Of a stretch of DNA of 64,000 bases, positions 38,104 to 47,722 are shown piece by piece; positions within the stretch are counted from its first letter, which is position 1, and every line of letters begins with the position of its first letter. The DNA comes from an uncultured Veillonella sp. (GTDB lineage: Bacteria > Bacillota > Negativicutes > Veillonellales > Veillonellaceae): contig UQVF01000005.1 in the NCBI GenBank assembly GCA_900544365.1, positions 1 through 64,000 of the forward strand, written 5' to 3'. The notes under the pieces are model-generated. The model had not been told where the DNA came from, did not search any database, and saw nothing but the letters and a program-made list of their open reading frames with translations. A program made the position numbers and the translations under genes.

Positions 38104-38858
38104 AATACATTCCTACAATTAACATCCACGCAGCGGTAGAAATCGTAGCCTCTGCTAGTTGCAGCCTGTCTTTGTTGTATTTATTAACAACAGGCTCCAT
38201 CTATCGTTTAATTGCCCCTAATTCCTATATCATCGCCTTGCTATGGGCATTAACGTTACTATTATTGTGGAGCACGATTAAAGCGAGTAAAAACATATTC
38301 CGTAGATCCTATGGATCTTCGTATCGAAACGCTATCCTCTACGGATTATGTACATTGCTCTTAAGTCCATCTATCTTCCATGCCCAAGCCTTTGCTTTAC
38401 CAGCAGAAGAACCGGTGGACCAAGTCATTTCCATTACCAAAGAACCGGTTCCAACGAATGATTACAAAAATATTGGCGATGGTATCGATGACACTCATCG
38501 TCACATTACCTTAACATCTAAAAATTATTACGATACAATTTTGAAAGTATCTAATCACATCGAGAAATATAAAGGATATACGGTAACCGCTACAGGCTAC
38601 ATTTCCTATCATGACAAAGCATTACAAGGAAACGACTTTGTATTAGCTCGCGATTTAATGATTTGTTGCGTAGCAGATATGTCCCCATTTGGATTGCCTA
38701 CTGAATATTCCTCTTCTACACCATTATTAGAACATAGTTGGTACACTATGGAAGGAACCATCAGCACACGCAACTTCCACGGCGTAGAACAACCATACAT
38801 CATAAACAGCAAAATTACACAAGCCGATGCTATCGATGGATATATTTTCCCTAACTAA
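38100..38858 (+). CDS. TIGR03943/DUF1980 family membrane protein (YcgQ-like)
   Basis: The 252-residue protein has two to three N-terminal membrane segments (about residues 12-35, 42-62 and 85-105) and a soluble C-terminal half with the DUF1980 features (GYTVTATGYI, FVLARDLMICCVADMSPFG). Such proteins are normally encoded beside COG0701 permeases, as in the YcgQ-YcgR pair. The ATG overlaps the permease stop by four bases. The Cys pair in MICCVAD is typical. Function with the permease is inferred from pairing. Confidence 0.8.
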   Translation: MKYIPTINIHAAVEIVASASCSLSLLYLLTTGSIYRLIAPNSYIIALLWALTLLLLWSTIKASKNIFRRSYGSSYRNAILYGLCTLLLSPSIFHAQAFALPAEEPVDQVISITKEPVPTNDYKNIGDGIDDTHRHITLTSKNYYDTILKVSNHIEKYKGYTVTATGYISYHDKALQGNDFVLARDLMICCVADMSPFGLPTEYSSSTPLLEHSWYTMEGTISTRNFHGVEQPYIINSKITQADAIDGYIFPN

Positions 38859-38873
38859 ATAACAGTAAAAATT

Positions 38874-38905
38874 CGCACATCAGATCATTCTGGTGTGCGT
38901 TTCTT
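38874..38905 (+). terminator. Terminator of the metal operon
   Basis: An 11-bp stem (CGCACATCAGA/TCTGGTGTGCG, one G-T pair) with a four-base loop is followed by TTTCTT, 15 bases after the DUF1980 stop. Confidence 0.8.
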
Positions 38906-38967
38906 ATCATATTTTCTATACACTATCTATTTGCAGTTATATAATAAACATATAGGAGGGGACTATT

Positions 38968-39138
38968 ATGGAACAGTCAAATTTAAAAAATAATGTTGTC
39001 TTAAAAAATGAACCTCATCATTCCGTTAAGGTAAGAGTAGACCCGTTTTACTCTAAAGAAAACCTTCAATACATTAGGGATGGAATTGCTGCACTAGATG
39101 CAGGATTAGGTGTTGAACATGATATTAAAGATGCATAA
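38968..39138 (+). CDS. Orphan antitoxin-like small protein (56 aa)
   Basis: A 56-codon ORF begins with ATG after AGGAGGGG. The C-terminal part (FYSKENLQYIRDGIAALDAG then GVEHD) resembles the toxin-binding tail of RelB/Phd-type antitoxins as I remember it. The N-terminal DNA-binding half of such antitoxins is missing and no toxin gene follows; the next gene is on the opposite strand. It may be a decayed or stand-alone antitoxin. Recognition is tentative. Confidence 0.55.
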   Translation: MEQSNLKNNVVLKNEPHHSVKVRVDPFYSKENLQYIRDGIAALDAGLGVEHDIKDA

Positions 39139-39144
39139 ACTAAT

Positions 39145-39188
39145 AAAAGCCATGCTCTATCTGGTTTCTCAGATAAGGTATGGCTTTT
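39145..39188. terminator. Bidirectional terminator
   Basis: Arms AAAAGCCAT/ATGGCTTTT enclose inner arms TATCTG/CAGATA. A and T runs on both sides serve the small ORF on the plus strand and the TonB receptor on the minus strand. Confidence 0.75.
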
Positions 39189-39200
39189 ACCATTTATAGA

Positions 39201-42200
39201 TTAAAATTTATATTCGACAGCTATCTTAGTATAATCACCTAAGTCAAATTTTTCTCCTCCATATAAAGTATCTCTACTATGAATACCTTTTGCATTAAAT
39301 GTATAAGATGCATATACATTAACATCCTGTAATGGCGTATATCTACCTCCTACAGTAAAGCTTTGTACACCATCTAAATAACGATCTGGCAATGAATTAG
39401 TTCCATTACCACCGATAAATGATCCATGCTCAAAGTATTTATAGTCTGCATATGCATTCCAGGAACCAACATATTTCTGTTCTGGATGACCCACATCTAA
39501 CCGAATCGTCCAGAATTTAGGGTATGAACCAATGCGTCTACCTTTGGAAGTAATAACACTATTATCATAGGTATATTGATTTTCACCATTTAAATATTTA
39601 CCAAAAGATGTTCTATTTTGCCCTATATCTGCTGACACAGTTAACGTATCAGATGGCTTCCATACTAGTCCTACTCCGATTACATTAGCTATCTGATTAT
39701 ATTGATATACATCATTTCCAGAAGTATTCGCATACTGCAATGTATGAATCGAATCCTGTATTGATCGCATATACCAAGCTTGTACACCCCAGTGATTATT
39801 TATTTGATGTTTGAGTTGTGTAAAGAACGCTTTATTAACAGATGGAATCGTATCTTGAACAAGTACATTACCAACAATAGGAACACGATACCCTTCTTGT
39901 TCTAACAGGTGTAAAGGAAGTGAACTATTATTCTCCGGTTTCCACAGCTCACTCGCTAACAACAACAAGACACGTTTAGCTAATGGCGAAATATTACTCT
40001 TCACGAATCCAGTTGCTCTAGATCCATTAGGTAGTTTCTTAGTCAATGTCATCCATGCTGTATCTTTATTCCAAAGCGATGTAATTGCTTTTGCTTTCGC
40101 TTCCTCTTGTGTCATGCGAACAAATTTGGAAGCATCAAATTTAGATGCCATTATTCCACCGTACCGTTTACCACGATTTGTCGTTCCCAAATCCTCTAGT
40201 ACATCATTTCCTAAATAGGTTCCATACCCGTAAAAGTCTGAATGTAATTTATAGGATCCATCTTTTAACAAGCCAGAGTTAGATACATACCTGGACCAAT
40301 CCTCTTTATTTTCTCCTACTTGCATTGTTACATCCCAAGCTTTTGTGGCATCTTTTTCTAACAATGCTGTATCATTAGAAGCACTCTTAGTATATACTTG
40401 TGGCAAGTCCGTAGTCATATATTCACCTACAACTTGACCAGCCGTATTAGTAACAGTCACTTTCCTCCATATGAAACTATTCATATAGTATTGACCACTT
40501 CGATCATGTAATTTTTCATACAATTTAGGGTCATCTTTTTCAATGACCTTCATATATGTATCTATAACTGCTTTTTCCTCTTCTGGAGATTGAGCTGCTT
40601 CTAGTTTATCCCGTAGCGTTTTAAAATTATTTACATGCACACTACCATCTGTATACTCTCCTGTTAAGCCTGTCTTATCAAATGAACCTTGTCCTAACCA
40701 TTCATCTTTTGTTGGTGGTCTACTAAATGATGTTTTAACAGCATGTGTATAAGCAGAATCGGTAATACCCGTACTACGACGGAAATCTCCATATCCCATT
40801 CGTACTTCTGTCATCGGGCTTGACCATATGGCTCTCACACCATCATAGGAATCATTAAACCAGTATCCAGTCGTGCCAAAGGCTTCATATAAACGACCAA
40901 GCGACCATTTCCAGTCATTCTTATGATGATTGACTTCTAATCGTTTTACCGTTACTGATTGTATGCCTGCATGCGTTCCAGCATCAATTGACTGTTCTTT
41001 TCCCTTATATGATTTAGTCTCTACCGCAACATCTATCGAGGTATCTTTAGTCACAGTTCCTTTCACTCCTACCTGTACTGAGGAACTATAACCATGATTA
41101 GCCTTTTCTAAATAATTTTTATATGCATTTCCAATGGTGCTTGTTGCTGTCACTCTAGCCTCTGTAGGTTTTTCTTTACCTGTAAAACTACTCCACGCAC
41201 CATGATAGGACCCGTAAAATGTAAGAGGTTCTTGGATAGATTCTTGACGGATGAACCAATTCAACGGCATATTAAAAGTTTTCTGTGATAACCTTGTAAT
41301 TCCTTGGTAGCTGCGTTCACTACTATCCGCCCCAAATTTCATGTGTAAACCTACTTTATACATTCGCTCTTGATGAGCTTGGGCATCATCACGATGATTA
41401 AAGATATTATCAACACCTATGTAGGCAAGGGAATCTTTTCCTATTTTCTTTTGGATCATAGCATTCCAAATAGCAAAGCTTTTACTTTCGTAAGTTTGTT
41501 TCCCTTTTTCTGCAAAAGCATATTGTGAATCTCCATTGCCCAAATCATTATGTACATAGTTACCATTATTAGCAATGGTATTACTATCTAACATATGAAT
41601 ATAGTAATCTCCCCAAAGAGATGCTTGCCAACCAGATTTTTTATTTTCATACTGCAATCCTATATCGATTTTGTGTACAGGTTTATTTAATAACTGTGCC
41701 GGCATCGTAGGATCACTGATATTACGAGCGTGCAAATAAGTATAGCCGAGTCGTGTAGAAAGGTTGGTATTGAGGGCATATTTTATTTCTCCTTCTACGC
41801 CTGTAATTTCAGCTTTCCCTATATTTTTAAAGCTATAAATCATATCTGGAGGAGTCATCCATGTATTCTTACCTGCATCTGGATTAAAATTCATCAACTT
41901 CCCGGTAAAATAGGTTGTCATATAATTTTTTATATCATTATGGAACACCATCATACGACTGTGTAATCGTTTCATATCATATTCAAAACCAAGGTCTACA
42001 TTGATAGATTTTTCTGGTTTTAAATTAGGATTGCCAATCCAATAATAACCTAACTTACCAACACCAAAATCATATGGCATCCCGGCATACATTTCCCAGT
42101 TATAGTATGATTCCCCCATACCTGGTTCTGTATAAGCAGTTCCCACATTGGTTTTGATTCGATAGTTTCTATTTCCATGTACATAATGAGTTAGCCCTAA

Positions 42201-43898
42201 ATTAAATGTCACTGTATTACCGAATAAATTACTATTGTCCCATCGAAGGATAGGTGTGAAGAATGTATTCTTATTTAACTGCCAAAAATCTGAAATGGCA
42301 ATATTCATTTTTCTAATATTTGAAGTACCAATAGTCTGACGATTTCTACGACTGGTTCCCTCTTCTGTAAATGTTTTCCCATGCCATTTTAACGTTTTTG
42401 CATCATAGTATCGACGCATAATAATATCATCATCTGGCAAATCACCATCCTCATTAGGTGTTCGTAGACTTTCATTTTCAGCACGCAATTCTTCTGCAAA
42501 TGTATGGATTCTATCTTCATCTTCTACATCATTGGTATAATCCTGATAGGTATAGCTAGGAATGACCGCCTTCCCTTGATGATTTTTATACCCATATAAT
42601 TCATAAGCCTGATCATATTGTGGTATATCTGCTTCATCACGATACAATGCATAATCATAGACTTTGGAACTAGGCTCACCAACACCTTTATCACTATGAA
42701 GATTTTTATCAAAGTCCCATGGATTTATATATCTTGTATATATAGATTTCGCACTTTTCAACCGACTACCTGATCCGTTCTCTTCAGTATAGCCCACTCG
42801 GTAGGATAAAAAATGATGGTTACCTGCTTGTTGATTTAAAGTAGCATTTAATTTCCATTCACGGTGCTTCACATCATCAATATAATGCAACGTATTTTTG
42901 CCTTCATAGGGAGAAAAGATAGCGGTGGATGAAATCGTTTTATCAAATTCTTTCTGATTATAAATAGATAAATCAACTTTCCAGTCTAGATTTTTTTGAT
43001 TATTTCCTGCGTATGTAAGTTGATGTCTCCATCGTTCTATATTTCTTCCATAATGTACTACTGGATCAGGAGCATCATTGGAATGTTTAATATCCCTATT
43101 TGTATCTTCCTTCCAATGTGTAGACTGTACACTGAAATGATGATTTGCATTGGCATCATACTCAGCATGAAATCCTAGCTCTTTAATATCTCCATAGTAT
43201 CGTAATGCATTATGCACACTTCCCGATTGATTCATGGCCCCTATAAATTCTTTTTGACTATAAATAGGCATAATATCCCGTTTACTACTATATAAAGAAA
43301 CTCTACCTTTCCCTATATTTCCGGAATTAGCTCTAATAAATATATTCTTATAAGGTAACACACCATGATCGCCTCTTATTCTACGTCCTTCTACATTCAA
43401 CTCCAGTTGACTATGTTTAGTCGGTTTTGCAGTTACAACGTTGATGACGCCCCCCATGGCATTCGCTCCATATTTAGCCGAAGAAGCACCTCTAATAACC
43501 TCAATACGATCAATGGACTCTGCACCTAAACGTTGCAATTCATCCCCTTGACCTAAATAGGCTTCCATCTCTCCCATCACTGGCTGACCATTAATAAGTA
43601 TTAGCGTATGACGAGGCTCTGCTCCACGAATTGATAGAGCCACTCGACCCATAGCATCTACAGTTCGACTTACCCCAGTTTCAGTAAAAATAATATCTTC
43701 CACAGATTTAGCTTGCTTGTTAGCAATATCTGCTTTTGAAATCACTGTTGTTGATAAACTTTCATCTTTTAAACTTTCTATAATTGGATTTGCACTTACA
43801 TATACAGAATCTGCTGTTGCACCTTGCACACTGCTTAATGAAAGTAAACACCAAGATGCTATAGCTCCTGATATCCATGCTCTCTTACTTCTATACAT
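39201..43898 (-). CDS. TonB-dependent receptor fused to a second outer-membrane barrel (1565 aa)
   Basis: A signal peptide (about residues 1-27) is followed by a plug domain (about 40-160; SIRGAEPRHTLILINGQPV, VIRGASSAKYGANAMGG) and a TonB-type barrel that appears to finish near residue 855 with YKVGLHMKFG, the usual ending of such receptors. A further 700 residues follow (about 880-1565). They contain porin-like beta strands (WKWSLGRLYEAFGTTGYWFNDSYDGVRA) and end in EYKF with the terminal Phe of outer-membrane proteins. Ordinary receptors are about half this length. A Fur-type site precedes it, so iron, haem or cobalamin uptake is likely. Confidence 0.85.
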   Translation of the reverse strand: MYRSKRAWISGAIASWCLLSLSSVQGATADSVYVSANPIIESLKDESLSTTVISKADIANKQAKSVEDIIFTETGVSRTVDAMGRVALSIRGAEPRHTLILINGQPVMGEMEAYLGQGDELQRLGAESIDRIEVIRGASSAKYGANAMGGVINVVTAKPTKHSQLELNVEGRRIRGDHGVLPYKNIFIRANSGNIGKGRVSLYSSKRDIMPIYSQKEFIGAMNQSGSVHNALRYYGDIKELGFHAEYDANANHHFSVQSTHWKEDTNRDIKHSNDAPDPVVHYGRNIERWRHQLTYAGNNQKNLDWKVDLSIYNQKEFDKTISSTAIFSPYEGKNTLHYIDDVKHREWKLNATLNQQAGNHHFLSYRVGYTEENGSGSRLKSAKSIYTRYINPWDFDKNLHSDKGVGEPSSKVYDYALYRDEADIPQYDQAYELYGYKNHQGKAVIPSYTYQDYTNDVEDEDRIHTFAEELRAENESLRTPNEDGDLPDDDIIMRRYYDAKTLKWHGKTFTEEGTSRRNRQTIGTSNIRKMNIAISDFWQLNKNTFFTPILRWDNSNLFGNTVTFNLGLTHYVHGNRNYRIKTNVGTAYTEPGMGESYYNWEMYAGMPYDFGVGKLGYYWIGNPNLKPEKSINVDLGFEYDMKRLHSRMMVFHNDIKNYMTTYFTGKLMNFNPDAGKNTWMTPPDMIYSFKNIGKAEITGVEGEIKYALNTNLSTRLGYTYLHARNISDPTMPAQLLNKPVHKIDIGLQYENKKSGWQASLWGDYYIHMLDSNTIANNGNYVHNDLGNGDSQYAFAEKGKQTYESKSFAIWNAMIQKKIGKDSLAYIGVDNIFNHRDDAQAHQERMYKVGLHMKFGADSSERSYQGITRLSQKTFNMPLNWFIRQESIQEPLTFYGSYHGAWSSFTGKEKPTEARVTATSTIGNAYKNYLEKANHGYSSSVQVGVKGTVTKDTSIDVAVETKSYKGKEQSIDAGTHAGIQSVTVKRLEVNHHKNDWKWSLGRLYEAFGTTGYWFNDSYDGVRAIWSSPMTEVRMGYGDFRRSTGITDSAYTHAVKTSFSRPPTKDEWLGQGSFDKTGLTGEYTDGSVHVNNFKTLRDKLEAAQSPEEEKAVIDTYMKVIEKDDPKLYEKLHDRSGQYYMNSFIWRKVTVTNTAGQVVGEYMTTDLPQVYTKSASNDTALLEKDATKAWDVTMQVGENKEDWSRYVSNSGLLKDGSYKLHSDFYGYGTYLGNDVLEDLGTTNRGKRYGGIMASKFDASKFVRMTQEEAKAKAITSLWNKDTAWMTLTKKLPNGSRATGFVKSNISPLAKRVLLLLASELWKPENNSSLPLHLLEQEGYRVPIVGNVLVQDTIPSVNKAFFTQLKHQINNHWGVQAWYMRSIQDSIHTLQYANTSGNDVYQYNQIANVIGVGLVWKPSDTLTVSADIGQNRTSFGKYLNGENQYTYDNSVITSKGRRIGSYPKFWTIRLDVGHPEQKYVGSWNAYADYKYFEHGSFIGGNGTNSLPDRYLDGVQSFTVGGRYTPLQDVNVYASYTFNAKGIHSRDTLYGGEKFDLGDYTKIAVEYKF

Positions 43899-43920
43899 TT
43901 ACAACACATCCTTTCATAAA

Positions 43921-43941
43921 TTAGTAATGATTATCATATTT
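43921..43941 (-). promoter_or_regulatory. Fur-box-like operator of the TonB receptor
   Basis: The minus strand contains TGATAATCATTA (43925-43936), identical to the core of the Fur consensus, located just downstream of the -10 box where bound Fur would block transcription. Confidence 0.6.
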
Positions 43942-43971
43942 ACTATATGCCTTTCAAATAGGTACTGTCAA
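43942..43971 (-). promoter_or_regulatory. Promoter of the TonB receptor gene
   Basis: TTGACA and TATAGT lie 18 bases apart on the minus strand, about 45 bases upstream of the start codon. Confidence 0.65.
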
Positions 43972-44043
43972 GAAATAAATCATCCCTCTTATAAATTATT
44001 AAGGCTATACAATCTATAATCTGTCAATTGTAGTATAACAGCA

Positions 44044-44088
44044 CAAAAGCCATACCCCTATCTGTTTCCAGATAGGGGTATGACTTTT
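44044..44088 (-). terminator. Terminator of the M16C peptidase gene
   Basis: A long stem (AAAAG-CATACCCCTATCTG/CAGATAGGGGTATG-CTTTT with minor mismatch) follows the peptidase stop by about 40 bases on the minus strand and has T-rich flanks. Confidence 0.75.
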
Positions 44089-44129
44089 CTATATCGGCAG
44101 TTATATAAACTACTTCTCGTATGTCATGA

Positions 44130-47039
44130 TTATTGTGGCAAGTTACCCACTTTATCAAAGAGTTGTCCTGCTTCTTTGATACGCTGTTCGCTACCCATGA
44201 CGACGATGTGGTTATCTTTTAATACTTTTTCAATGACATCTGCTAATCCACGTAAGTCTTCTACTGTTGTTTCCAAGACTTGTTGACGGAAAGCTGTCAT
44301 ATTTTCTTCATTGGTCTTGCCAAAGTATAAACTCATAGCACGAGCTCCTTGTAAGAATGGTGTATTCGATACATCCAATCCGCTCATTGTGCCAATGATA
44401 TATTTACGCATTTCTCGAGGAGATAAATCTAATTCACGCAAATACGTAGGTAATCCATCATACACTTTCAGCGTATTTTCTAAGTTTGGATCACGGTAGG
44501 AACAAAATACCATATTCCCATTATTATGGAAATTAGCAAAGGCTCCATAGGCCCCACCTTGTACACGAATTAAATTCCATAAGTAATCATAGCGCAACAT
44601 AGTTTCTAGAACGCTCATAGTACCTGTATGTGTACCCCCATGATCACGGAAGTTACCACCTTTTGCCACATATTGTACCTTACCAGATGTAGCTAAGCCT
44701 TCATTCACGTAGGATTGAGTCATAGTTAGCTGTGCTTCCCAACTATCGTCACTCAAAACATTAGTAATATCGTCTAAGTGTGCTAAGAAAGTTTCTAGTT
44801 CTTCCGTAGTACCTACAAAAGATACTTCCAAATTATCTTTACGGAACAAACGTTGTTGCACTTTTACCAATTGTTCTGTCACACCAGCTAATAATGTTTC
44901 ATTATCTAAGACTTCTACTAAACGGCGGAAATAGCCTAATGTATCTTGGTCTCTAAATTTACCAACTTTCGATACTTTTGCCATAAGCAAGTTAGTGACA
45001 ATTGTATTACCACGACGGAATGCTTCTGTATCCCAGATAGCTTTTCCTTCTTTTAACAATTCTACAAGGCGTTCTTGGCTATCAAACTTTGTACGTCCAA
45101 CAATCTCCCCTAAAATAGATGTTAAATGTCCAATATTGGATGCTAAAGCCTTACTACGAACGACCGCTAATGGTACAAATGCATCACGTTCATTATGGAT
45201 AGACACTGGTAATACATCCATGGTATAACCACCTAAATGCAGGTTAATTTCTTTTGCTATCTCTGCATAAGTAAAACCTTCTGTATCTAGTCGGCCTAAT
45301 ACATCTGACAATAACTCTGCATAGAATACTTCATCTTCTTGTAGTGACTCCATATTAAAGTACAAACTAACATAATTAATCCCCCGTGCAGGTACATCAA
45401 TATGGTGAACACGAATACCTTTATGGTCAATTTCACGACGTGGTGTCACTTCTACGACTGGAGAAATATCAGACAATTCTAATAAAGGAATCGTCGCTAG
45501 CGCTTCTTCAGAGTCAATAGCTTGTTGCATTTCTTTTAATTTCGCTGTTTGGTCGATAATGTGAGCAATCTCCTCTTTCGTCATTGTCGCCTTTATGGTC
45601 GCTAATTTTTCTTTATCTTCTTGTTCTTTTTTTTCTTGCAATCCTTTTTCAGGGTACAAGGAAACTAAACCTTTATGCGTGTTATCTAGGATATACGTAC
45701 GCAACAAGTTTTCATAGAAATCAGTAGATAATCCTTCACGAAGTGCTTTCAATATAGGCTCATATTGTAACAACTCAATAGGATCTTTGTCATATAGCCA
45801 ATTATCCATCACTCGTAAACCGTAAGCAAGACCAATTGGACGACCTCCAAAATCAGCTTCACGCAAGATAAACTCAATGCGATTTAAAGATGCCTCTAAT
45901 AATTCCTTATCTAATCCTGCACCCACTAATTGGCGTAATGTAGTTTCCACTACATCTTGCAACTGTGCTTGTTTTTCGATTTCAGAACCAGTCACACTAA
46001 TTTCAAACAGTGGCTGACGAATGCCATCCATATAGGAACCACTTACATCACTACCAATATTCGCTTTCACTAATGCTTCTTTTAATGGAGCTGAACCAGA
46101 TGTAAATAAGGCATGATTCAACACTTCAAACGCTAGGCTTTGAGTGAACGTCATTTCTGGGAATACATAGGTCAAAGAATGAATCGCTTTGCCCTTATCG
46201 CTTTCATCATTACCAATACCATATGGGAAAGATGCCACTACTGGTTCAGATAAAGGAGATTGCATAGCAATAGTAGAATTTACTTCAATGGCATGGAAGT
46301 TTGACAAATATTCCTCATCGATAAATGCCAAGGTTTCTTCAATATTCATATCCCCATATAGATAGATATAACTATTGGATGGATGGTAATAGGATTCATA
46401 GAATGCTTTAAAGTTCTCATAGGTCAAATCTGTTATATTTTCAGGATATCCACCAGAATCATGTCCATAAGTAGTATCAGGATATAACAACGCCATTTTA
46501 TGATGATCTAATTGAGAGTCAGGCGAGGAGTAAACCCCTTTCATCTCGTTATATACAACACCTTTATAGGTCAATGGATCTTCTGGAGATTCCAATTCAT
46601 AATGCCATCCCTCTTGCATAACAATCATTGGATCCTTAGCCACACGAGGATAGAATACGGCATCTAAATATACATCCATCAAATTATGAAAGTCTGCATC
46701 ATTCTTACTCGCCACTGGATATACTGTTTTATCTGAATAGGTCATAGCATTTAAGAATGTGTTCAGAGAGCCTTTTACTAATTCAACAAAGGGCTCTTTT
46801 AAAGGAAATTTACGAGAACCACACAACACAGAATGTTCCAAAATATGAGCTACCCCTGTACTATCATGAGGGGGTGTGCGGAATGCTACATGGAATACTT
46901 TATTTCTATCTTCTGTATCGATGTATAACAAACGAGCACCAGATTGCTCATGCTGTAACATATAGGCTGTGCCATTCACCTCTTGAACAGGCTCGATTCG
47001 CTCCACACGAAAGCCTGCATAGACTGTATTTAACTTCAT
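44130..47039 (-). CDS. M16C family metallopeptidase (presequence-protease-like)
   Basis: The 969-residue protein has the inverted zinc motif HxxEH (HILEHSVLCGSRKFP, near residues 66-70) with the downstream Glu in VVYNEMKGVYS. The M16C associated domain occupies the middle and a second inactive M16 domain the C-terminus (VQGGAYGAF, YRDPNLENTL). No signal peptide is seen, so it probably degrades peptides in the cytosol. Start ATG has GAGG. A promoter-like TATAAT and a palindrome lie at 47140-47163. Confidence 0.92.
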   Translation of the reverse strand: MKLNTVYAGFRVERIEPVQEVNGTAYMLQHEQSGARLLYIDTEDRNKVFHVAFRTPPHDSTGVAHILEHSVLCGSRKFPLKEPFVELVKGSLNTFLNAMTYSDKTVYPVASKNDADFHNLMDVYLDAVFYPRVAKDPMIVMQEGWHYELESPEDPLTYKGVVYNEMKGVYSSPDSQLDHHKMALLYPDTTYGHDSGGYPENITDLTYENFKAFYESYYHPSNSYIYLYGDMNIEETLAFIDEEYLSNFHAIEVNSTIAMQSPLSEPVVASFPYGIGNDESDKGKAIHSLTYVFPEMTFTQSLAFEVLNHALFTSGSAPLKEALVKANIGSDVSGSYMDGIRQPLFEISVTGSEIEKQAQLQDVVETTLRQLVGAGLDKELLEASLNRIEFILREADFGGRPIGLAYGLRVMDNWLYDKDPIELLQYEPILKALREGLSTDFYENLLRTYILDNTHKGLVSLYPEKGLQEKKEQEDKEKLATIKATMTKEEIAHIIDQTAKLKEMQQAIDSEEALATIPLLELSDISPVVEVTPRREIDHKGIRVHHIDVPARGINYVSLYFNMESLQEDEVFYAELLSDVLGRLDTEGFTYAEIAKEINLHLGGYTMDVLPVSIHNERDAFVPLAVVRSKALASNIGHLTSILGEIVGRTKFDSQERLVELLKEGKAIWDTEAFRRGNTIVTNLLMAKVSKVGKFRDQDTLGYFRRLVEVLDNETLLAGVTEQLVKVQQRLFRKDNLEVSFVGTTEELETFLAHLDDITNVLSDDSWEAQLTMTQSYVNEGLATSGKVQYVAKGGNFRDHGGTHTGTMSVLETMLRYDYLWNLIRVQGGAYGAFANFHNNGNMVFCSYRDPNLENTLKVYDGLPTYLRELDLSPREMRKYIIGTMSGLDVSNTPFLQGARAMSLYFGKTNEENMTAFRQQVLETTVEDLRGLADVIEKVLKDNHIVVMGSEQRIKEAGQLFDKVGNLPQ

Positions 47040-47139
47040 AATACCTCTTTTCTATCTACTAAACATACAACAGCCATCCCTAGCGCGCTAGTTCAAACCG
47101 TTGTTATATATCTATAACATTTCGTCATAATTCTAACTC

Positions 47140-47163
47140 ATTATATCACGTTCTCAATGAGAA
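47140..47163 (-). promoter_or_regulatory. Promoter -10 with adjacent palindrome upstream of the M16C gene
   Basis: On the minus strand TATAAT (47140-47145) is preceded by the perfect palindrome TTCTCATTGAGAA (47151-47163), placed where a -35/-10 spacer operator would be. It resembles a Fur/PerR-type site only loosely. The regulator is unknown. Confidence 0.4.
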
Positions 47164-47721
47164 TCATAATACAAATAAATGGAGAAGGCCTGCAAAAATC
47201 CAGATTAGGGCTCCCCATTTATAGGCTTTTTTCCCAATGCTAAATTCTATGCCACGACTCATATTATATCGCGTTACTGCATAAGGGATAAGAATGTACA
47301 ACACCCATGCCAACACCATGTAGAAAAACTCTAAGCCATACCGTACATGCGCAGATAGTAACCCTACGATGAATATGGTATCCCAAATCCAACGATCATA
47401 CACCGCCTTAGGTGCTTCTTGTCCTCCTAAGACGGGGCGTAAATGAGATACTGATAGGATTTCAAATACTTGCACAACCCCAATACCTAAGGCTATGGCA
47501 AGAACGGTTTGTACAATGGTGACTCCATCAATACCTAATAATGAAATATTTCCAGTCACCCCATATACAGCTACCACAATCATGCCTAATAATTGTAATG
47601 CCTTTGTGACTTCTTCTTTTTGCTGTTCTTTCACTGTGGTTCGTTCATAAAACATACGTTGAAAGGGTGTAGAAATCCGATTCAATACTAATGCCACAAA
47701 AATTGCCATCATAGAAACCAT
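47164..47721 (-). CDS. Hypothetical multi-pass membrane protein, 185 aa
   Basis: I do not recognise a family. Five or six hydrophobic segments are visible (about 2-14, 43-57, 68-88, 112-130, 134-150 and 168-184), with a charged cytosolic stretch near residues 25-40 (YERTTVKEQQKEEVTK). Start ATG has GGGGAGG upstream and lies one base beyond the M18 peptidase stop, so the two genes share a transcript. Function unknown. Confidence 0.75.
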   Translation of the reverse strand: MVSMMAIFVALVLNRISTPFQRMFYERTTVKEQQKEEVTKALQLLGMIVVAVYGVTGNISLLGIDGVTIVQTVLAIALGIGVVQVFEILSVSHLRPVLGGQEAPKAVYDRWIWDTIFIVGLLSAHVRYGLEFFYMVLAWVLYILIPYAVTRYNMSRGIEFSIGKKAYKWGALIWIFAGLLHLFVL

Positions 47722-47722
47722 G

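Noticed and set aside
47080..47091. Perfect palindrome CTAGCGCGCTAG upstream of the M16C gene
   Set aside because: Too short and isolated to assign a function. It lies downstream of the likely -10 box without a partner copy.
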